Shown: positions 10,089 through 21,590 of the stretch, piece by piece
Numbering within the stretch: the first letter of the stretch is position 1
How the letters are laid out: the number at the start of each line of letters is the position of its first letter
NCBI GenBank assembly: GCA_033439765.1
Contig: JAULSN010000002.1
Coordinates: forward strand, 1,736,001 to 1,800,000
Length of the DNA: 64,000 bases
Source: Lasiosphaeria ovina
Lineage: Eukaryota > Ascomycota > Sordariomycetes > Sordariales > Lasiosphaeriaceae
Direction of reading: 5' to 3'
Position numbers and translations under genes: made by a program
The notes under the pieces: generated by a model
What the model was told of the DNA's origin: nothing
Seen by the model: only the letters and a program-made list of their open reading frames with translations
Databases searched by the model: none

Positions 10089-11583
10089 TTACAGAGCGAA
10101 GGCGCCGGCGAGAGTGAAGAAGGCCACGATGCCCGAGATGATGAATGGCGCCTTGTCGAGTGGCGCCATGAGCGAGACACCGGCAGCCTTGCTGGTCGTA
10201 CCAGCGGCGCCGGCGGTCACGCCCGAGGTGCCGGAGCCGGGAGCGGCATCGGTCGTCGAGCTGCCACCGGCATTTTGCGAGCCTGCGCCCTTGAGGCCGG
10301 GGCCCTTGCCTGCACCTTCGGTCAGGAACTGTCGGGGGGAGCCCGGTTAGCAAACTTGGGATTTTGTCACTGGAACGAACAATGTTACATACCTTCTTAG
10401 CTCCATCGGGAAGGGCAGGTAGAAGCGTGGTCTCAACGATCCAGTTGGCGTCCTTGGCGGGGCACGGTTGGCTGGTGGCGCTCGGGTTGTAGCCACCAGT
10501 TCCGGTCGGGGCCGGGTTGTCCTTGAGAGCCTTGGCGAAGGCGGCAAACTCGTCGAGCTCAACACGGGGGCCCGCAAGGTTGGCGCGGCCAGTGGTGATG
10601 TTGACAATTCCGTACTTGTTCTCCTCGTACGTGTACTCGTAGAGCAGACCACCCGAGTAGACAGACGTCATCTTGTCGCTCATGAGCGCGTTGATCTCGC
10701 CAAAGTCGCGCACGTTTGCGTTGCAGCCATACTCAGAGAGGAAGATGGGAAGACCATATCCACTGAAGGACTTGACCTTCTTGTCCCAGCCCGAGGTCAC
10801 AAAGTCGCTGCTGCACCAGGAGTAGTCGTTCTAAACACCCAGCAAGCAGAGAGAGTCAGTATCATAGCAGTGGTGGAAAAGAGGAACGGAGTCTATGTTT
10901 TAACTAACAAAGGCAAAAAAGTCGCTGCGCTCATCGTCGGTTCCGCAGTTGAAGTACGCTGCGGTCTGCATGCGGTTGTCGGTGACATCGGCAGCAGAGT
11001 ACCCTACGAGGGCGTGGCGGTAGCCGCGGGCGCGGATGTACTGTCTCATGTCACGGGTAGTGGCCTTGACGTAGCGGGCAGCAAGAGTGGTGCTCTTGTT
11101 GTCGTGGATAACCTCATTGCCGGAAAAGAAACCAAGAGTGTTGTCAAACTTGATGAAGGCGTCGATGGTAGCAAACACGCTCTGCAAGTACACAGCATTG
11201 TACGAGGGGCCCGGGTTCTCGCGGTTGATGGAATAGAGCGGGTTGTTGGCATCGAGAACGACATAAATGCCAGCATCTGACAGTGCGTTCATGCAGTCGG
11301 TGTGGTCCAGAGAGTTATCGGTCGAATAGACGCGCACCACGTTGACTCCGAGCTTCTTGAACTTCTCGATGTCGGGCTCGCAGATTTTCTTGTCGGCGAG
11401 CGGGTCGACATTAGCGGCCGATCCGCCGGGTTGGTAGTCGACGCCGCGGATGTAGAACCTGTCATCGCCAACGAAGAAGGCGTTGCCCTTGGTTGTGACG
11501 GGCGTGATGGAGGCGCGCTTGGTCGGGCCGGCCTGCACGGCCGAAACAGCCGCGAGTGCGGACACGAGTGCGAAAGACCGCAT
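10089..11583 (-). CDS. GPI-anchored 1,3-beta-glucanosyltransferase, GH72 (Gel/Gas family)
   Basis: Three exons: 11583-10909, 10830-10393 and 10328-10089, all GT-AG, giving 450 residues. The enzyme cleaves and re-ligates beta-1,3-glucan chains at the outer plasma membrane, elongating wall glucan. The signal peptide covers about residues 1-18 (ending AVQA). The GH72 catalytic domain follows, with the acid/base Glu in FFSGNEVIHD (Glu157) and the nucleophile in PIFLSEYGCN (Glu258). The intron after FFAF restores the conserved FFAFNDYSWC. A short Ser/Gly/Ala-rich tail ends in a hydrophobic segment (FIISGIVAFFTLAGAFAL), a GPI-anchor signal. There is no Cys-rich CBM43 (X8) module, so this is the short Gel1-like subfamily rather than the Gas1/Gel4 type. 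Its 5' flank is long (>2 kb), as is common for highly expressed wall genes. Confidence 0.95.
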
Positions 11584-14471
11584 CGCGGATGTGGTTGGCG
11601 GGGCCGGGTGGGATGCGAACAGACACCTAGATGGTTGCGGGTGCGGGCAAAGCAGAGACGCCGGACGAAAGAGTAGAAATAAAAACGATTAAAAAAAACA
11701 GCAGTTCAAAAGACCATGCAAACGAGTGATTTGGCCGTGCAATTGAGAAGAAAGAACAAACTGGGAATTGGCGATTGACGTAGAAAACGACTGTGGGTTC
11801 CGCGAGGGAAACTTGGAAAGGGAGAGAGTTTCGGATTTTCACGCGGCGAAGAATGACCAGCACTTGAACACGGAAAGGGGGCGGCCGTGGCGGGTTGGCA
11901 CAATGCCAATGCAGCACTGCCATCCTCCAAGACGCCGCAAAAGACCCTCTTGTCCGTCTTGGGAGTTCTCGTTCTGGGCGCCTGGGCTCTTGGAAGCTTG
12001 GATGGCGTGCGCCAAGGCACTGCCAAGCTCACGCCGACGCCTGTTAAATTGCCTGGCCGCCGCCAAGCGTCAACTGCTCGCGAGAGACTTGCTTGTGCTT
12101 GCTTCTGGCTCGCCCAAGTGGGAAGAGCCCTGGAGACCGAAACAGGGAGCCAGTGGCTTGGCCCATTTCGTAGGTGGATAACTCATATACACGGTTGCGT
12201 CGAGACTTGCGAGGAAGAGAACGTGGCAAGCGTGGCACTGGCCAGGCATTTTGCATTTCAACATCTTGCTCAGAAGTTCAAGGAGAATGCTGGGCAAAAT
12301 GGACCGACTGTCTGACTGGCGGAGGAAAACCCATTCAGGGGTGGGGAGTCGGGTGGGGGCGCCGCCCAATGCAGCTAGCCCGGTACCTGAGACTCCACAC
12401 TCCGGTGGCCTTCAAGGTTGCAGCGGTGGATACGAAGCAACCTGTATTCACTGAATACGAAAGCATCACGTGTAACAAACCAAACAGAAGCATCAATGAG
12501 CCTTTGTGATAGCGGGGAAACGATTAATGCATGATTATAACAAATAACCTAGGAGATATCGTATTGCGTCTAGATCGTCTTGGTTTCCGAGTTTGGGGAA
12601 CATGGGTAGACTTGGCATCACGTGCCTCCGGACGTCAGACGTATTAGTTGTCTTGCTCAAACATGACCGCCATCGCTTGAATTTGAGTCTGAAAGGCGTG
12701 TTGCTGGACTGCAATATATCAGCGCTTGAATGAAGGCCGGTCCTTTTTCCATGACACTATGACCTTCGGGCCTCGGTCCACCAGTCACTATGACAACCCC
12801 TAGCCCCGAAGGTGAGAGTGAGAATAAGGTTAGGGTCGCGAGGAAAACTCTCAATTATTGCGGCTCTCGTGAAAAAAGAGAAAAGGAAAACGATTGCATA
12901 CTACCTGCTCATCGAAAGTTAAACATATAACTGAAAGATTAATAGAGTTTTATCCCAAACAACAAAAAAGCAATTTCTCAAAACATGCAATCTCATAAAA
13001 GGAACCACTTCAGACAACACAACTCGGAACTTTTCTAGGCTCTATCAGAGATGAAGGGATATTTTGTTTAGCCCCTATTTCACTCCATGTCTTTTGACGT
13101 GCTAAAAGCAAAGAATTTAAGCAGAGAAATTTGCGGCTAATAAATGGCAATGGCTTAGCCCAGTTTCTGGTAAACAAAAACACTCATCATTAATTAGCTG
13201 CCTACCCTTTAAACGTCATCAAGTACCAAGAGCTCATATGCATCTGACATCTCTCTTGCAGGCAATGCCAACCTACCAAGGCGACCTGGATCTTTCGTCT
13301 CGGCGTCAGCTGCACGTTATTATTTCCTCTCTCCTTTCCGACCAAAACAAGCGTTTTTCTTTTTTGTTTGATTACGTTGACCGGCCGTCTGATTGATTGT
13401 ACCGAAACAGCCCGAGTTCAGTAGTACCATCAGTTTTCACTCGAAAAAAGGGAATATTCTATCGTCGGCATAGCCCTAGCAGAAATAGAGCCATGTCTGA
13501 TGGACGCGTTTGGCATTGGCACTGGACTGGGGCGAGTGGTTACTATCAGGTCATCCTTCAATCCTGGAGTTGGCGCCGGCCTCGTGATTCAAGTTCCTAC
13601 AAGTCTAGGTAGTTGTTACGGGAGCTTTGGGAACTATGGAGAACAAGGCAATAGCTATCTCAGCTGTGTGAATGAGTCCCCGGTTTTAAGCCGTCAACCT
13701 TCTGAAATCCTAGGGCATCTAGCCGTTTTGCGAATTGACTGACTCGCGTGGTGTTTGATGTTGTGACACAGTACTGGTCGGCTACCACGTCATAACTGTC
13801 GCAAAATCTATTATGAACAACATACTCCAAAACCGTCTCCCTCGATATCTTCCTAAGGTTCGCCCGCACGATATTCTGTGTCTCGGTGCTACCGGAATTT
13901 AGGACGTGGATAGCGGAGAGATGCTTCGCGTGTTGCGACACGCGTTTATTGACAGCCGGTATAGTGCTTGGGTTGACGCTCTTCTGTGTGAATAAAGCCA
14001 CTTGTAGAGGCTTGAATCTTTGTCTCTTTTTTCTTTTAAGTTATATTTCCATTCTGACCTGGTTGGGCCAGTAATTTACTGCACGACGGATTTACTGGGC
14101 GACGGATAGAAAATGCATCAACCCTAACCCTTGCTAGTCAAAAACCTCCCCCCGCCCGCGGAACTCGGGGCGATCCCAAGGTCACGGCCGCAGCCGCCCC
14201 ACCAACCAGCAGGCCGTTCTCGTTTCTGGTTGTTTACTCCAATTCTCGTCGAGCACCTGCGCTTCGAGTTGCTGCACGAAAAACCTAAGGCCTACACGCT
14301 TGTGGCCGACTCACGAAACACCTGCCGCGTCAGTTTCTGCTGGCTAGACTGGCGAAGCTCTGGCGCGCAGCAGCAGTGCCAATTGGCCCTCTCCCCCCCT
14401 CAGATAACGGGCGCAGCAATCCTCTCCAGTCCAGTCTTCCCTGCAACAACCTCCCCGATGATGCCGCCGAA
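11584..14471. other. Long intergenic region, divergent promoters
   Basis: Lies between two divergently transcribed genes, so it holds both promoters and 5' leaders. 12530-13300 is AT-rich without coding character. A frame at 14001-13660 (-) has a weak internal repeat (RVSQHAKHLSAI versus RVSQFAKRLDAL) but no recognised family and is not called. No tRNA, repeat family or transposon was identified. Confidence 0.45.
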
Positions 14472-16886
14472 ATGGCAAACCTCCACGCAACCTCGTCTTT
14501 GGCCCGCACAAGATCTTCTCGCCTGCCGCCAAACACCAGCAAACTAGGCCCCGGATCAGCCCGGACTCTCCCATCAAACAGCGCAAGCTCTGCGACTTTC
14601 GCCCCACAGACCACCGCCGCTAATCCGACCGCCGTGTCCAACGTGTCCTTGTTCCTGACAAACCTACGCCTGCTCGACCTCGATCTGCACCCAGACTGGC
14701 CCGGTATCAGCGCCTTGACCTTCAGCACAAAGGATGTGGCCCAGGGCCAAAAGAAGCGCATCCAATGCATCGAGTGGGCGCTCTACTTCCTGTTCACGCT
14801 GTGGGATCCCGACGAAGCGAGAAACAAGCTACAGCCTTTCTTCCCGCCTCTCGACCAGGTTCAATCTCTGAATCTGCGCGCCGCCCTCCTACGGTGCCTC
14901 GAACAGGCCAAGAAGAATGGTGTTCTGGGCCGTGATGCCGTCGTCCGGAAGACGATGCTCGACGAGTGCAAGGGCGAGAGGCTGGAGGAGGTCCTAGCCG
15001 TCTTTTCGTCGGCCGTGCTGAAGAAACTGGTTGCTGAACAGCGGCTCAACCAGCCGCGACATCAGCACCCCGCCCTGGCCCAGTCCCTCGCACTTGAGAA
15101 CCGCGGCTATTCTGGCGAACGAACTGAGCTCGTTGCCCTCATTCTGGCCCACAAAGCGTCACTCCGGCGGACCCTCGACGGCAAGAACGCGGCGCGAGCC
15201 CGGTATAGCGATTTCTCAAACCTTCTGTCATTGAAAGAGAAGATGCTATCCCGCAGACGGGAGCAAGCTAAGACCTTGTTAGCGCAGGAGAAGCATGAGA
15301 CGGACGTCTCGGACGATCTGAAACTGCAGACGTGGCGCACAGTACGGAACAACTGGTCGGGCAGCGAACTTTGGATGGAGGCACTGCTGTACGGAGACGG
15401 CAATGCGCGCAAGGACGGACTTCTTTCCACGCCATACGACAGGGTATGGCGGCGCGTGGAGGCGGGAAGACTAGCCGAGCTTGAAAACAAGTCGACCGGG
15501 CTTGTGGAACAGCTCGAGAACAGAGTAAAGAGCCAGAAGGAGCGGTTGGCAAAATGGCAAACCTTTCGCCAGACGATGTTTGGAAAGACCGGCACGGAGC
15601 CGCCGGACAGAGAGGCAAGTATACAGCCAAAGCAAAGGGGCATTGATCTGGGGTTCAGGGAGCACGAGAATCTTCACCTTGGTCGGCTGAGTCCAAGAAA
15701 ACTGCCACGTAGCAAACCGCACGAGCTTCACGGCGAGTACGACGAACTTGTCAAGGGGCTTGAGGCTGAACTGGCCAGAATTAGCCCCAAAATTGGCCAA
15801 GTCCCTTCCTTCTTCCAGCGGCCGCGTGAGAAGAGGGTTCCACAACCAGATAGTCGTCTGGAGACGCAATACTCTGAGCCAGAGGCAATCTCCGAGCTTA
15901 GCGATCTCGACGACGAACCTTTGGCCGCATACCGCGCTCCTCTTCGCCAGGAACCTTCCAGTGAAGCAGACCTTTTGCCGGAAACGTTCCTGCGGAGAAA
16001 CCGGACGATTAGCCACGGGCGCTCGTTGTCAAACACTGAGCAGCCACCACCACCATCCCCACGTCTGCGAAGATCGGCAACCATTCAGGCCAAGTATTCT
16101 ATGCTTTCCAGCAGGCGGCCGGCCAACGGGTCTCCAACAAGGAGTCCCGAAAGGCGGCCAAGCCCACCGCCGTTGCGGACATCGCCCACACGTTTTGTTA
16201 TGCCGCCGCGGACCCCACCCATCTCGGCGTCTCCTGAACGTGGATCCTCGCCCGAGCGTGATTCCTCGCCCGAGCGCGCCGTGTCCCCGACGCAGCAGCT
16301 GGCGGACCTGATTCTGGCGTCTGTGAACGCCGCGTCGCCCTCCCCCATCAAGAAGCCGCGCCATACGCTCTCCCTTGCCGAGCGCACGCGCCTGTCCATG
16401 GCGCGCCGCACCTCGCACGCCACTCTCAGGGTGGCTGGGGAGGACGAAGAAGCGGACGAAGAGCCCGAGATTGACCGGCTTCCCATCAAACGTGCACCTG
16501 CTGAGGCGCCGGCCACGCCCCAGCCTGCTGCGCAGCTTAGCCACGGCGACGAGAATGGCCACGACGAGGACCAGATGGACGGCTACGAGGATCTGGTCTC
16601 GCGCACACGGCGCAGCATGGCGGGGTTCGAGGCAGCGCGGCAGAAGGCCCAGCTAGAGAGACGACGTTCGCTTCGCAAATCCAAGCAGGTCGTGCCTGGC
16701 GCAGGGGGCGGTGGCCGGAACAGCTACTTCCCGGCCGTGGACGAGGAGGAGAACACGACGCTCGTCCTGACGGAGGAACTGATCAGCGGGGGTCAAGACT
16801 ACGATGCCGTGTTTATGAGCAGGCCAAAGATCAAGACTAGCCCGGTTGGGACACCAAGTAGGGCGATTTGGGACGATGATGACTGA
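14472..16886 (+). CDS. HAUS augmin-like complex subunit 6, N-terminal-domain protein
   Basis: Single exon, 804 residues from ATG 14472 (the frame is open slightly further upstream but without an ATG). Residues about 55-265 match the fungal form of the HAUS6 N-terminal family: NVSLFLTNLRLLDLDLHPDW, then QGQKKRIQCIEWALYFLF, LQPFFPPLDQVQSLNLRAAL and KKNGVLGRDAVVRKTMLDEC. Augmin binds existing spindle microtubules and recruits gamma-tubulin for branched nucleation. Residues about 265-400 are helical and charged, plausibly coiled coil. The remainder is long, disordered and rich in Ser/Pro/Arg, with SPER repeats near residue 590-600, and ends in a conserved-looking acidic tail (SRAIWDDDD). Domain assignment is from pattern recognition; I expect a single orthologue in related fungi. 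The gene ends about 330 bases from a convergent ribosomal protein gene. Confidence 0.85.
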   Translation: MANLHATSSLARTRSSRLPPNTSKLGPGSARTLPSNSASSATFAPQTTAANPTAVSNVSLFLTNLRLLDLDLHPDWPGISALTFSTKDVAQGQKKRIQCIEWALYFLFTLWDPDEARNKLQPFFPPLDQVQSLNLRAALLRCLEQAKKNGVLGRDAVVRKTMLDECKGERLEEVLAVFSSAVLKKLVAEQRLNQPRHQHPALAQSLALENRGYSGERTELVALILAHKASLRRTLDGKNAARARYSDFSNLLSLKEKMLSRRREQAKTLLAQEKHETDVSDDLKLQTWRTVRNNWSGSELWMEALLYGDGNARKDGLLSTPYDRVWRRVEAGRLAELENKSTGLVEQLENRVKSQKERLAKWQTFRQTMFGKTGTEPPDREASIQPKQRGIDLGFREHENLHLGRLSPRKLPRSKPHELHGEYDELVKGLEAELARISPKIGQVPSFFQRPREKRVPQPDSRLETQYSEPEAISELSDLDDEPLAAYRAPLRQEPSSEADLLPETFLRRNRTISHGRSLSNTEQPPPPSPRLRRSATIQAKYSMLSSRRPANGSPTRSPERRPSPPPLRTSPTRFVMPPRTPPISASPERGSSPERDSSPERAVSPTQQLADLILASVNAASPSPIKKPRHTLSLAERTRLSMARRTSHATLRVAGEDEEADEEPEIDRLPIKRAPAEAPATPQPAAQLSHGDENGHDEDQMDGYEDLVSRTRRSMAGFEAARQKAQLERRRSLRKSKQVVPGAGGGGRNSYFPAVDEEENTTLVLTEELISGGQDYDAVFMSRPKIKTSPVGTPSRAIWDDDD

Positions 16887-17220
16887 TGATATAAACATAT
16901 GCGTGCCAGAAGAAAGGTGGCTTTGTAGCAACAGCTTTATCTCTGGCCAGTATATAGCCCGCTGGGCCGCCGAGTAACTGACACACCTGATCTCAATCAA
17001 GAAAATGAACAGAAATGTAATTTGCAATGACAAGAGAAACACATCTTTGCTATCCATAGCCAATGAATAGTCTATGTGCATTCTTCCGATACAGGTATGC
17101 CGTACAAATGACTTGTTTGTAATGCGTCTTTTTGGCTTTGGTACAATATACAGTAGGGTCGTCCTTTTCGGCCTCTAATTGTAGCGGTCGAAACATATCG
17201 CCCATCTCCCAGCCCATTTT
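16887..17220. other. Intergenic between convergent genes
   Basis: Shared 3' flank of the augmin gene (+) and the mitochondrial bS21 gene (-). Nothing beyond presumed 3' UTR sequence is seen. Confidence 0.5.
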
Positions 17221-17949
17221 CTACCACCCTTGCCTCCGCAGCTCCGCGACGCGGGTGCAGACGGCCCTGAAGCCCTCAATGAAGCGGGTCCGCTTCCGCT
17301 CTCTCCTGAGCCTCTTCCGCTTGAGGCCGGGGCGCTCATGGAACTTCTGCTTGGCCGAGTCCCTCCTCACGCTGTTCTGAAGACAGATGCGATTCAGCAG
17401 GCGGAGCGCGCGCGACGCGTCGATCGGGCCCATCACGGGCACCGACCGGCCCGTCGACGGCTTGAGGCGCACGTTGATGTCACCCTTCTCCATATTGTAC
17501 TTCTTCAGAAAGTCGCTGGTCTTGAACTCCATCATGCCCGCGTCCTTGGCCCGCATCACCGCGTCCACCATCGCCAGCGGGTCGTTCTCGGGAGGCACGT
17601 ACGCCTTGGCGTCGAAGCCCGGGGGCAGGACGGCTTCCTTGAATCGCTCTGGGGCCGGCGGCGGTGGCGGCGGAGGCCGTGTTAAGCGGGCAAAGCTGTC
17701 GTTGACGGGCGCCTGGACGCTGCCTAGCTTTCTCGCTTTCAGTGACATTCGGAGTCGGTCCATGGCGGACATGGGCGGTTTTGTGTCTTGGAGTTTGCCC
17801 CGGCTGATGGTCGCGCTCAGGTGGCGCTGCTGCTGGACGACGGAGGCTATCGCCGTCGCGGGCTGGTGGTGGTGGTGGCAGGCCGCGAGAAGGAACGACG
17901 GCCGCGCGCCGGCGCGGCAGAGGCTTTGTATCGCCTGGCGGGCCTCCAT
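17221..17949 (-). CDS. MRP21: Mitochondrial small-subunit ribosomal protein bS21m
   Basis: Single exon, 242 residues. The C-terminal third is the bacterial-type S21 domain: ASRALRLLNRICLQNSVRRD followed by a very basic stretch (LKRKRLRRERKRTRFIEGF) at about residues 180-230. Fungal mitochondrial S21 proteins carry a long N-terminal extension. Here it includes a presequence-like N-terminus (Arg, Ala, Ser and His rich, almost no acidic residues in the first 50) and a Pro run near residue 92. It would act in the mitoribosome small subunit. The gene is divergent from the RBM25-like gene, sharing a roughly 700-base promoter region. The gene symbol is the yeast orthologue name and rests on the S21 domain only. 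Confidence 0.88.
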   Translation of the reverse strand: MEARQAIQSLCRAGARPSFLLAACHHHHQPATAIASVVQQQRHLSATISRGKLQDTKPPMSAMDRLRMSLKARKLGSVQAPVNDSFARLTRPPPPPPPAPERFKEAVLPPGFDAKAYVPPENDPLAMVDAVMRAKDAGMMEFKTSDFLKKYNMEKGDINVRLKPSTGRSVPVMGPIDASRALRLLNRICLQNSVRRDSAKQKFHERPGLKRKRLRRERKRTRFIEGFRAVCTRVAELRRQGW

Positions 17950-18657
17950 GATTCTGTCGAGAAGGCGAGGGACATTAGGTTAAAAACAAGAGGCCTTAAT
18001 GGCTTGCAATCCGTGACTCGGTGGGGGAAAATACGTACTCAATTGGCCGCGGATGGTAATCGTCGAGGTCCCGGCGGACAAAACACCCATCGAAATCGAA
18101 CTTGCTTCCCCAGGCCCGTAATGATGAACTTGACCCTGTTGCGATTTTCCAAAGCCGAGTGTTCAAAGTAAGGCTAAGGCCAATGCAGGTTAGCGCAGTG
18201 AGCAATGCTTGGGGAAGCTCAGCCGTTGGTGTGGCTTGATTGTGGCACTTGCTGCTCTTTTCTGGCAGTGCGGCTCCACAGTGGCCTGTGCCACAGGCCA
18301 ATACGCGTGCCCGTTACCACTTCGAACTTTCTTTTACTCGGCAGGCAGGTACGCGAATCGCAGAACAACGCAACAACCGACCTTACCTTACCTCGAACTA
18401 TTCCGAGTCCAAACCACAAAACCGTTCGCCCTTCCTTTCTGCACTCTCCCCGCACATAACTTGCACTTCCTCACCACATTTCGCGACGCAGAACAATTTC
18501 CCTCACCACACACTCGGCGGGAACATTTACAGCGTCGCTGTCAAACCTGGTTTCCCTGGTCCTCTCATCACCACTTTGACCAAAAGAAGTGATTGGGTAG
18601 AATATTGAAGAATTCGGAACTTCGCAAGGATCGCCGTCGCGCCGCATTAACGTCGCG
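17950..18657. other. Bidirectional promoter region
   Basis: Divergent upstream region shared by the mitochondrial S21 gene (-) and the RBM25-like gene (+). Small frames in both directions lack family resemblance. No TATA box or other element could be assigned with confidence. Confidence 0.45.
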
Positions 18658-21090
18658 ATGGCATATAATCCTTTCGGAGGTATGTCACCTTGGCGTTCTT
18701 ACTGACTCCAGATGGAGTCTTCATCCGCCTCGTGTTCCACCCCCCTCCCATTGCTGACCTCCCGGTACCCCCTCTAGCCCCTCCTTACGGAGCGCCACCC
18801 AGCTATGGAGCGATATTTCCAGGTGCGAATGCACCACCAGGAATGCCGCCTCCGCCTGGCCTAGGTATGTGACGGCCCAGTCAAATTCCCCTCACCCCCA
18901 CCTCACCTGCTAATCAAGCTCACCCCTCCAGGCCCTCCCCCAGGCATGTCTTCCGCCCCAGGCATGGCACCACCTCCGGGTGTCGCCCAACAGCAGGCTA
19001 ATAGGCCAAGCGTGCCGACGGCATTTCAACTCCCACCGAGCTTTCCCAACATCAACGTGAACGCGCCGGTAATTCGACTTGGTAACATTGCCCCCCAAGC
19101 CAGACCTTCCCTGGGTGGAGATCGTCGAGACGGACACACTTCAGCTGGCGGCAACCGGCACGGAATGGGAGAGCGTGGATTCGAACAGTCGCGTAACCAG
19201 ATGAGAGACAGCATGCAATCTCTAATCCCACCTACGCCTGAAGAGAGACTTCGGACCATATTCATTCACAAAATTCCGGCTGGTGTTGGGGGCGAGCAGG
19301 GCATCCAACGATTGCTAAGTACCGTGGGCAGAGTGCGGAAGTGGGATTCGGCGCTCTCTCATTGTGAAGCCTCGAAGGGTGAGCTCTACGGATTTGTGCA
19401 ATACGACGATGCCGAATCGCTCGCTTGTGCCTTGGAGGCGCTCCAAGATATCGAGGTACCCGTGGCGAAGCAAACCCCGGTCGAGAGCCCGCCCCAGGAT
19501 GACGACGGCTCGTTTGCGGATGTGGCCAAGGTTAAGCTTCAGGTTGTAGCCGACGATAACACGGTCATGTACCTTGATGACTGGAAACGCAACCAGGGTG
19601 ACGATAACAACCTGGAAGCCAAAGTGGCCGACGCCAAAGCCGGCTTGAAGCAGCACGTTCGCACCCTCTTTTACCCACCAATCCGCAATGGACAGGATGC
19701 AGATGGAGACGCCGTTATGAGCGACGGAGCGAATGGACTTGGCGAAAATGTCGAGGTCATTAACATTCCCCTAGCACAAGAGGATGAGCTGGCCGACATC
19801 CCAGCCGAGATGCGAGAGACCGTTGCCTCAGAAATTGCAGCTTTCCGTGATAGAAGCAATCGACGTGATATGGAGCGTCTCAGAAGAGAGGAGGAGTTTG
19901 AGGAGCAAGAACGCCAACGAAATGGCGCCCCTCGTACCTCGGGTTACGACTTGCCAACAACGACTTCGGCAAACTCTAACATGGTCCCCCTCGGCCCACG
20001 CGGTGTGCACAATGCGCCTTCTGGTCCCAGAGGACAGGCCAAGGGCATAGATTTTGTCAACGGTGGAACCACGAATGGATTCGGAACTACCAAATGGGAG
20101 GACTCAGACGACACCGATGCAAGCGACGAAGAGCTGTATCGCAGAGAGCTCGACAAGAAAAAGGCGGAGGAGGAGAAACTTTACCTCGAGGCCGAACGAA
20201 AATGGACAAATCGTGAGCGTCAACGGACAGCAGCCCTCGAACGGGAGACTGAGCGCGAGCGAGCCGAGATTGATGGGTTTGCCCGACGCCGAGACGAGCA
20301 GCTTGACCGTGAGAAGAATTGGGACGATGAGCGCGAGTCGGCGAGAAAGACCCATCCCTACTACCGGGATCGCGCTTATTGGGCTCGGACAAGAGCTCAG
20401 TTCCGAGCGGACGAGGCTGCAGCAGACGATATGGATCGCCGTGCTGAGGAAGACGAGCGCCGCAGGGCTGAGGCAGAAATGGAGCAAGCCCGTGGTCTAG
20501 CAGATTCATTCCTTGAGCGACAAGCAGAAGAAATGGAGCGTCGGCCCGAAGCTCCTGTCGCCGCACCCCAGCGGCTCACCATCTCTTTTGGCGCAGCGGC
20601 CCAAAAGGCGCAGCAGCGCTCGGCACCCGTCCGACGAACCGTTGCGGAGGTTGAGGGACTTCTGGACGACGAGGAGCACGAACACACCACCAAGCGCCAG
20701 CTCGTGCCCATCAAATTCGAGCCTATCACCGACACCAAAGCTATGTCGGAGGAGGATATCCACAACGCCGTCAAGGCTCTGGCCCAGGAGGTGCCCGCAG
20801 ACCGAGGCGAACTCTGGCAGTGGGATGTCAAATGGGACTATCTGGAAGACTCGATTATCCGCGAGAAACTACGACCCTTTGTTGAAAAGAAAGTCGTTGA
20901 GTATCTTGGCATCCAGGAGCAGTTCCTGGTTGATGTCGTGGAGGAGCATCTACGCAAGCACCTGAAGCCATCCGAGCTTGTCCAAACGCTTGGAGAGGCC
21001 CTTGACGAGGATGCCGAGGATCTCGTGAAGAAGCTGTGGCGTATGCTTATTTTCTACACCGAGTGTGAGAAGCGCGGCCTGCCCGCCTAA
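18658..21090 (+). CDS. RBM25-like splicing factor (RRM + PWI)
   Basis: Three exons proposed: 18658-18679, 18778-18864 and 18932-21090, giving 755 residues. The first intron could instead end at 18711, but the 18777 acceptor has a GCTGAC branch site about 20 bases upstream and yields a smooth Pro/Gly-rich N-terminus (MAYNPFG-APPYGAPPSY). Residues about 145-215 form an RRM (RTIFIHKIP ... GELYGFVQYDDAES). The middle (about 390-560) is a long charged Glu/Arg-rich helix with repeated RRRAEAEMEQ-like blocks. The last ~100 residues are a PWI domain (LWQWDVKWDYLEDSIIREKL ... LVKKLWRMLIFYTECEKRG). This architecture is that of RBM25, related to yeast Snu71 and fission-yeast Usp107, a U1 snRNP-associated factor acting in 5' splice-site selection in the nucleus. 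The small 5' exons in a GC-rich leader are easily missed by gene callers. Confidence 0.9.
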
Positions 21091-21141
21091 GTGGTTGGCC
21101 TGGGTGTTTGAACCGAATTCGCAGAAGCAGAAGATCGGTGT

Positions 21142-21565
21142 GTTTGAGTATATGGATGGGGTGAGATGGGCGTCTGACTTTCCATCCTTGCCTGGAGCAT
21201 TGCCGGCGTTCAGTGGTGTTCAGCGAGGAATATCGCGATACGGTCACCAGGTTTGGGTCGGACAACAATTCAGGGAGCATTGATTTGTTTGAGTATACGG
21301 ATGAGATGGGTGTCTGACCCTTGCTTATCCTTGCATTGGGCATCTGCCGGCTTGCAGTATTGTTCTGGCGAGGAACGTTGTGATATGGTCACCAGGTTGG
21401 GTCAGGAAAATACCAGGGAGCATTGATTTTGTTTGAGTAGGTGGATGAGATGGATACTACAGTCTGGCGTTTCCTTTGCCTCGAGGCATCATCACGCTTT
21501 TAGGAGCGTTCGATCGAAATTGGCGTGAGACGGCCACCGGGTTGGGCCAGACGGAAGGAGACGAC
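21142..21565. repeat. Diverged tandem repeat, about 145-bp unit, three copies
   Basis: Units start at TTTGAGTA at 21142, 21288 and 21432 (periods 146 and 144). Copies 1 and 2 share blocks such as GATGGGYGTCTGAC, TGCCGGC, GGCGAGGAA, GGTCACCAGGTT and CAGGGAGCATTGATTT. The third is more diverged (GGCCACCGGGTTGGGCCAG). A possible fourth fragment lies near 21608-21632. It sits immediately downstream of the RBM25-like gene. No similarity to a known element was recognised. Confidence 0.7.
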
Positions 21566-21590
21566 CTAGCTGCTTCCCACAGCAGCTAGG
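21565..21590. repeat. Perfect 10-bp inverted repeat (hairpin)
   Basis: CCTAGCTGCT, a 6-base loop TCCCAC, then AGCAGCTAGG. The stem is perfect. It could be a structured transcript end or chance. Confidence 0.4.

Noticed and set aside
13660..14001. Minus-strand 113-residue frame with a weak internal repeat
   Set aside because: No family match, no splice context, and the internal similarity is too weak to call a gene.
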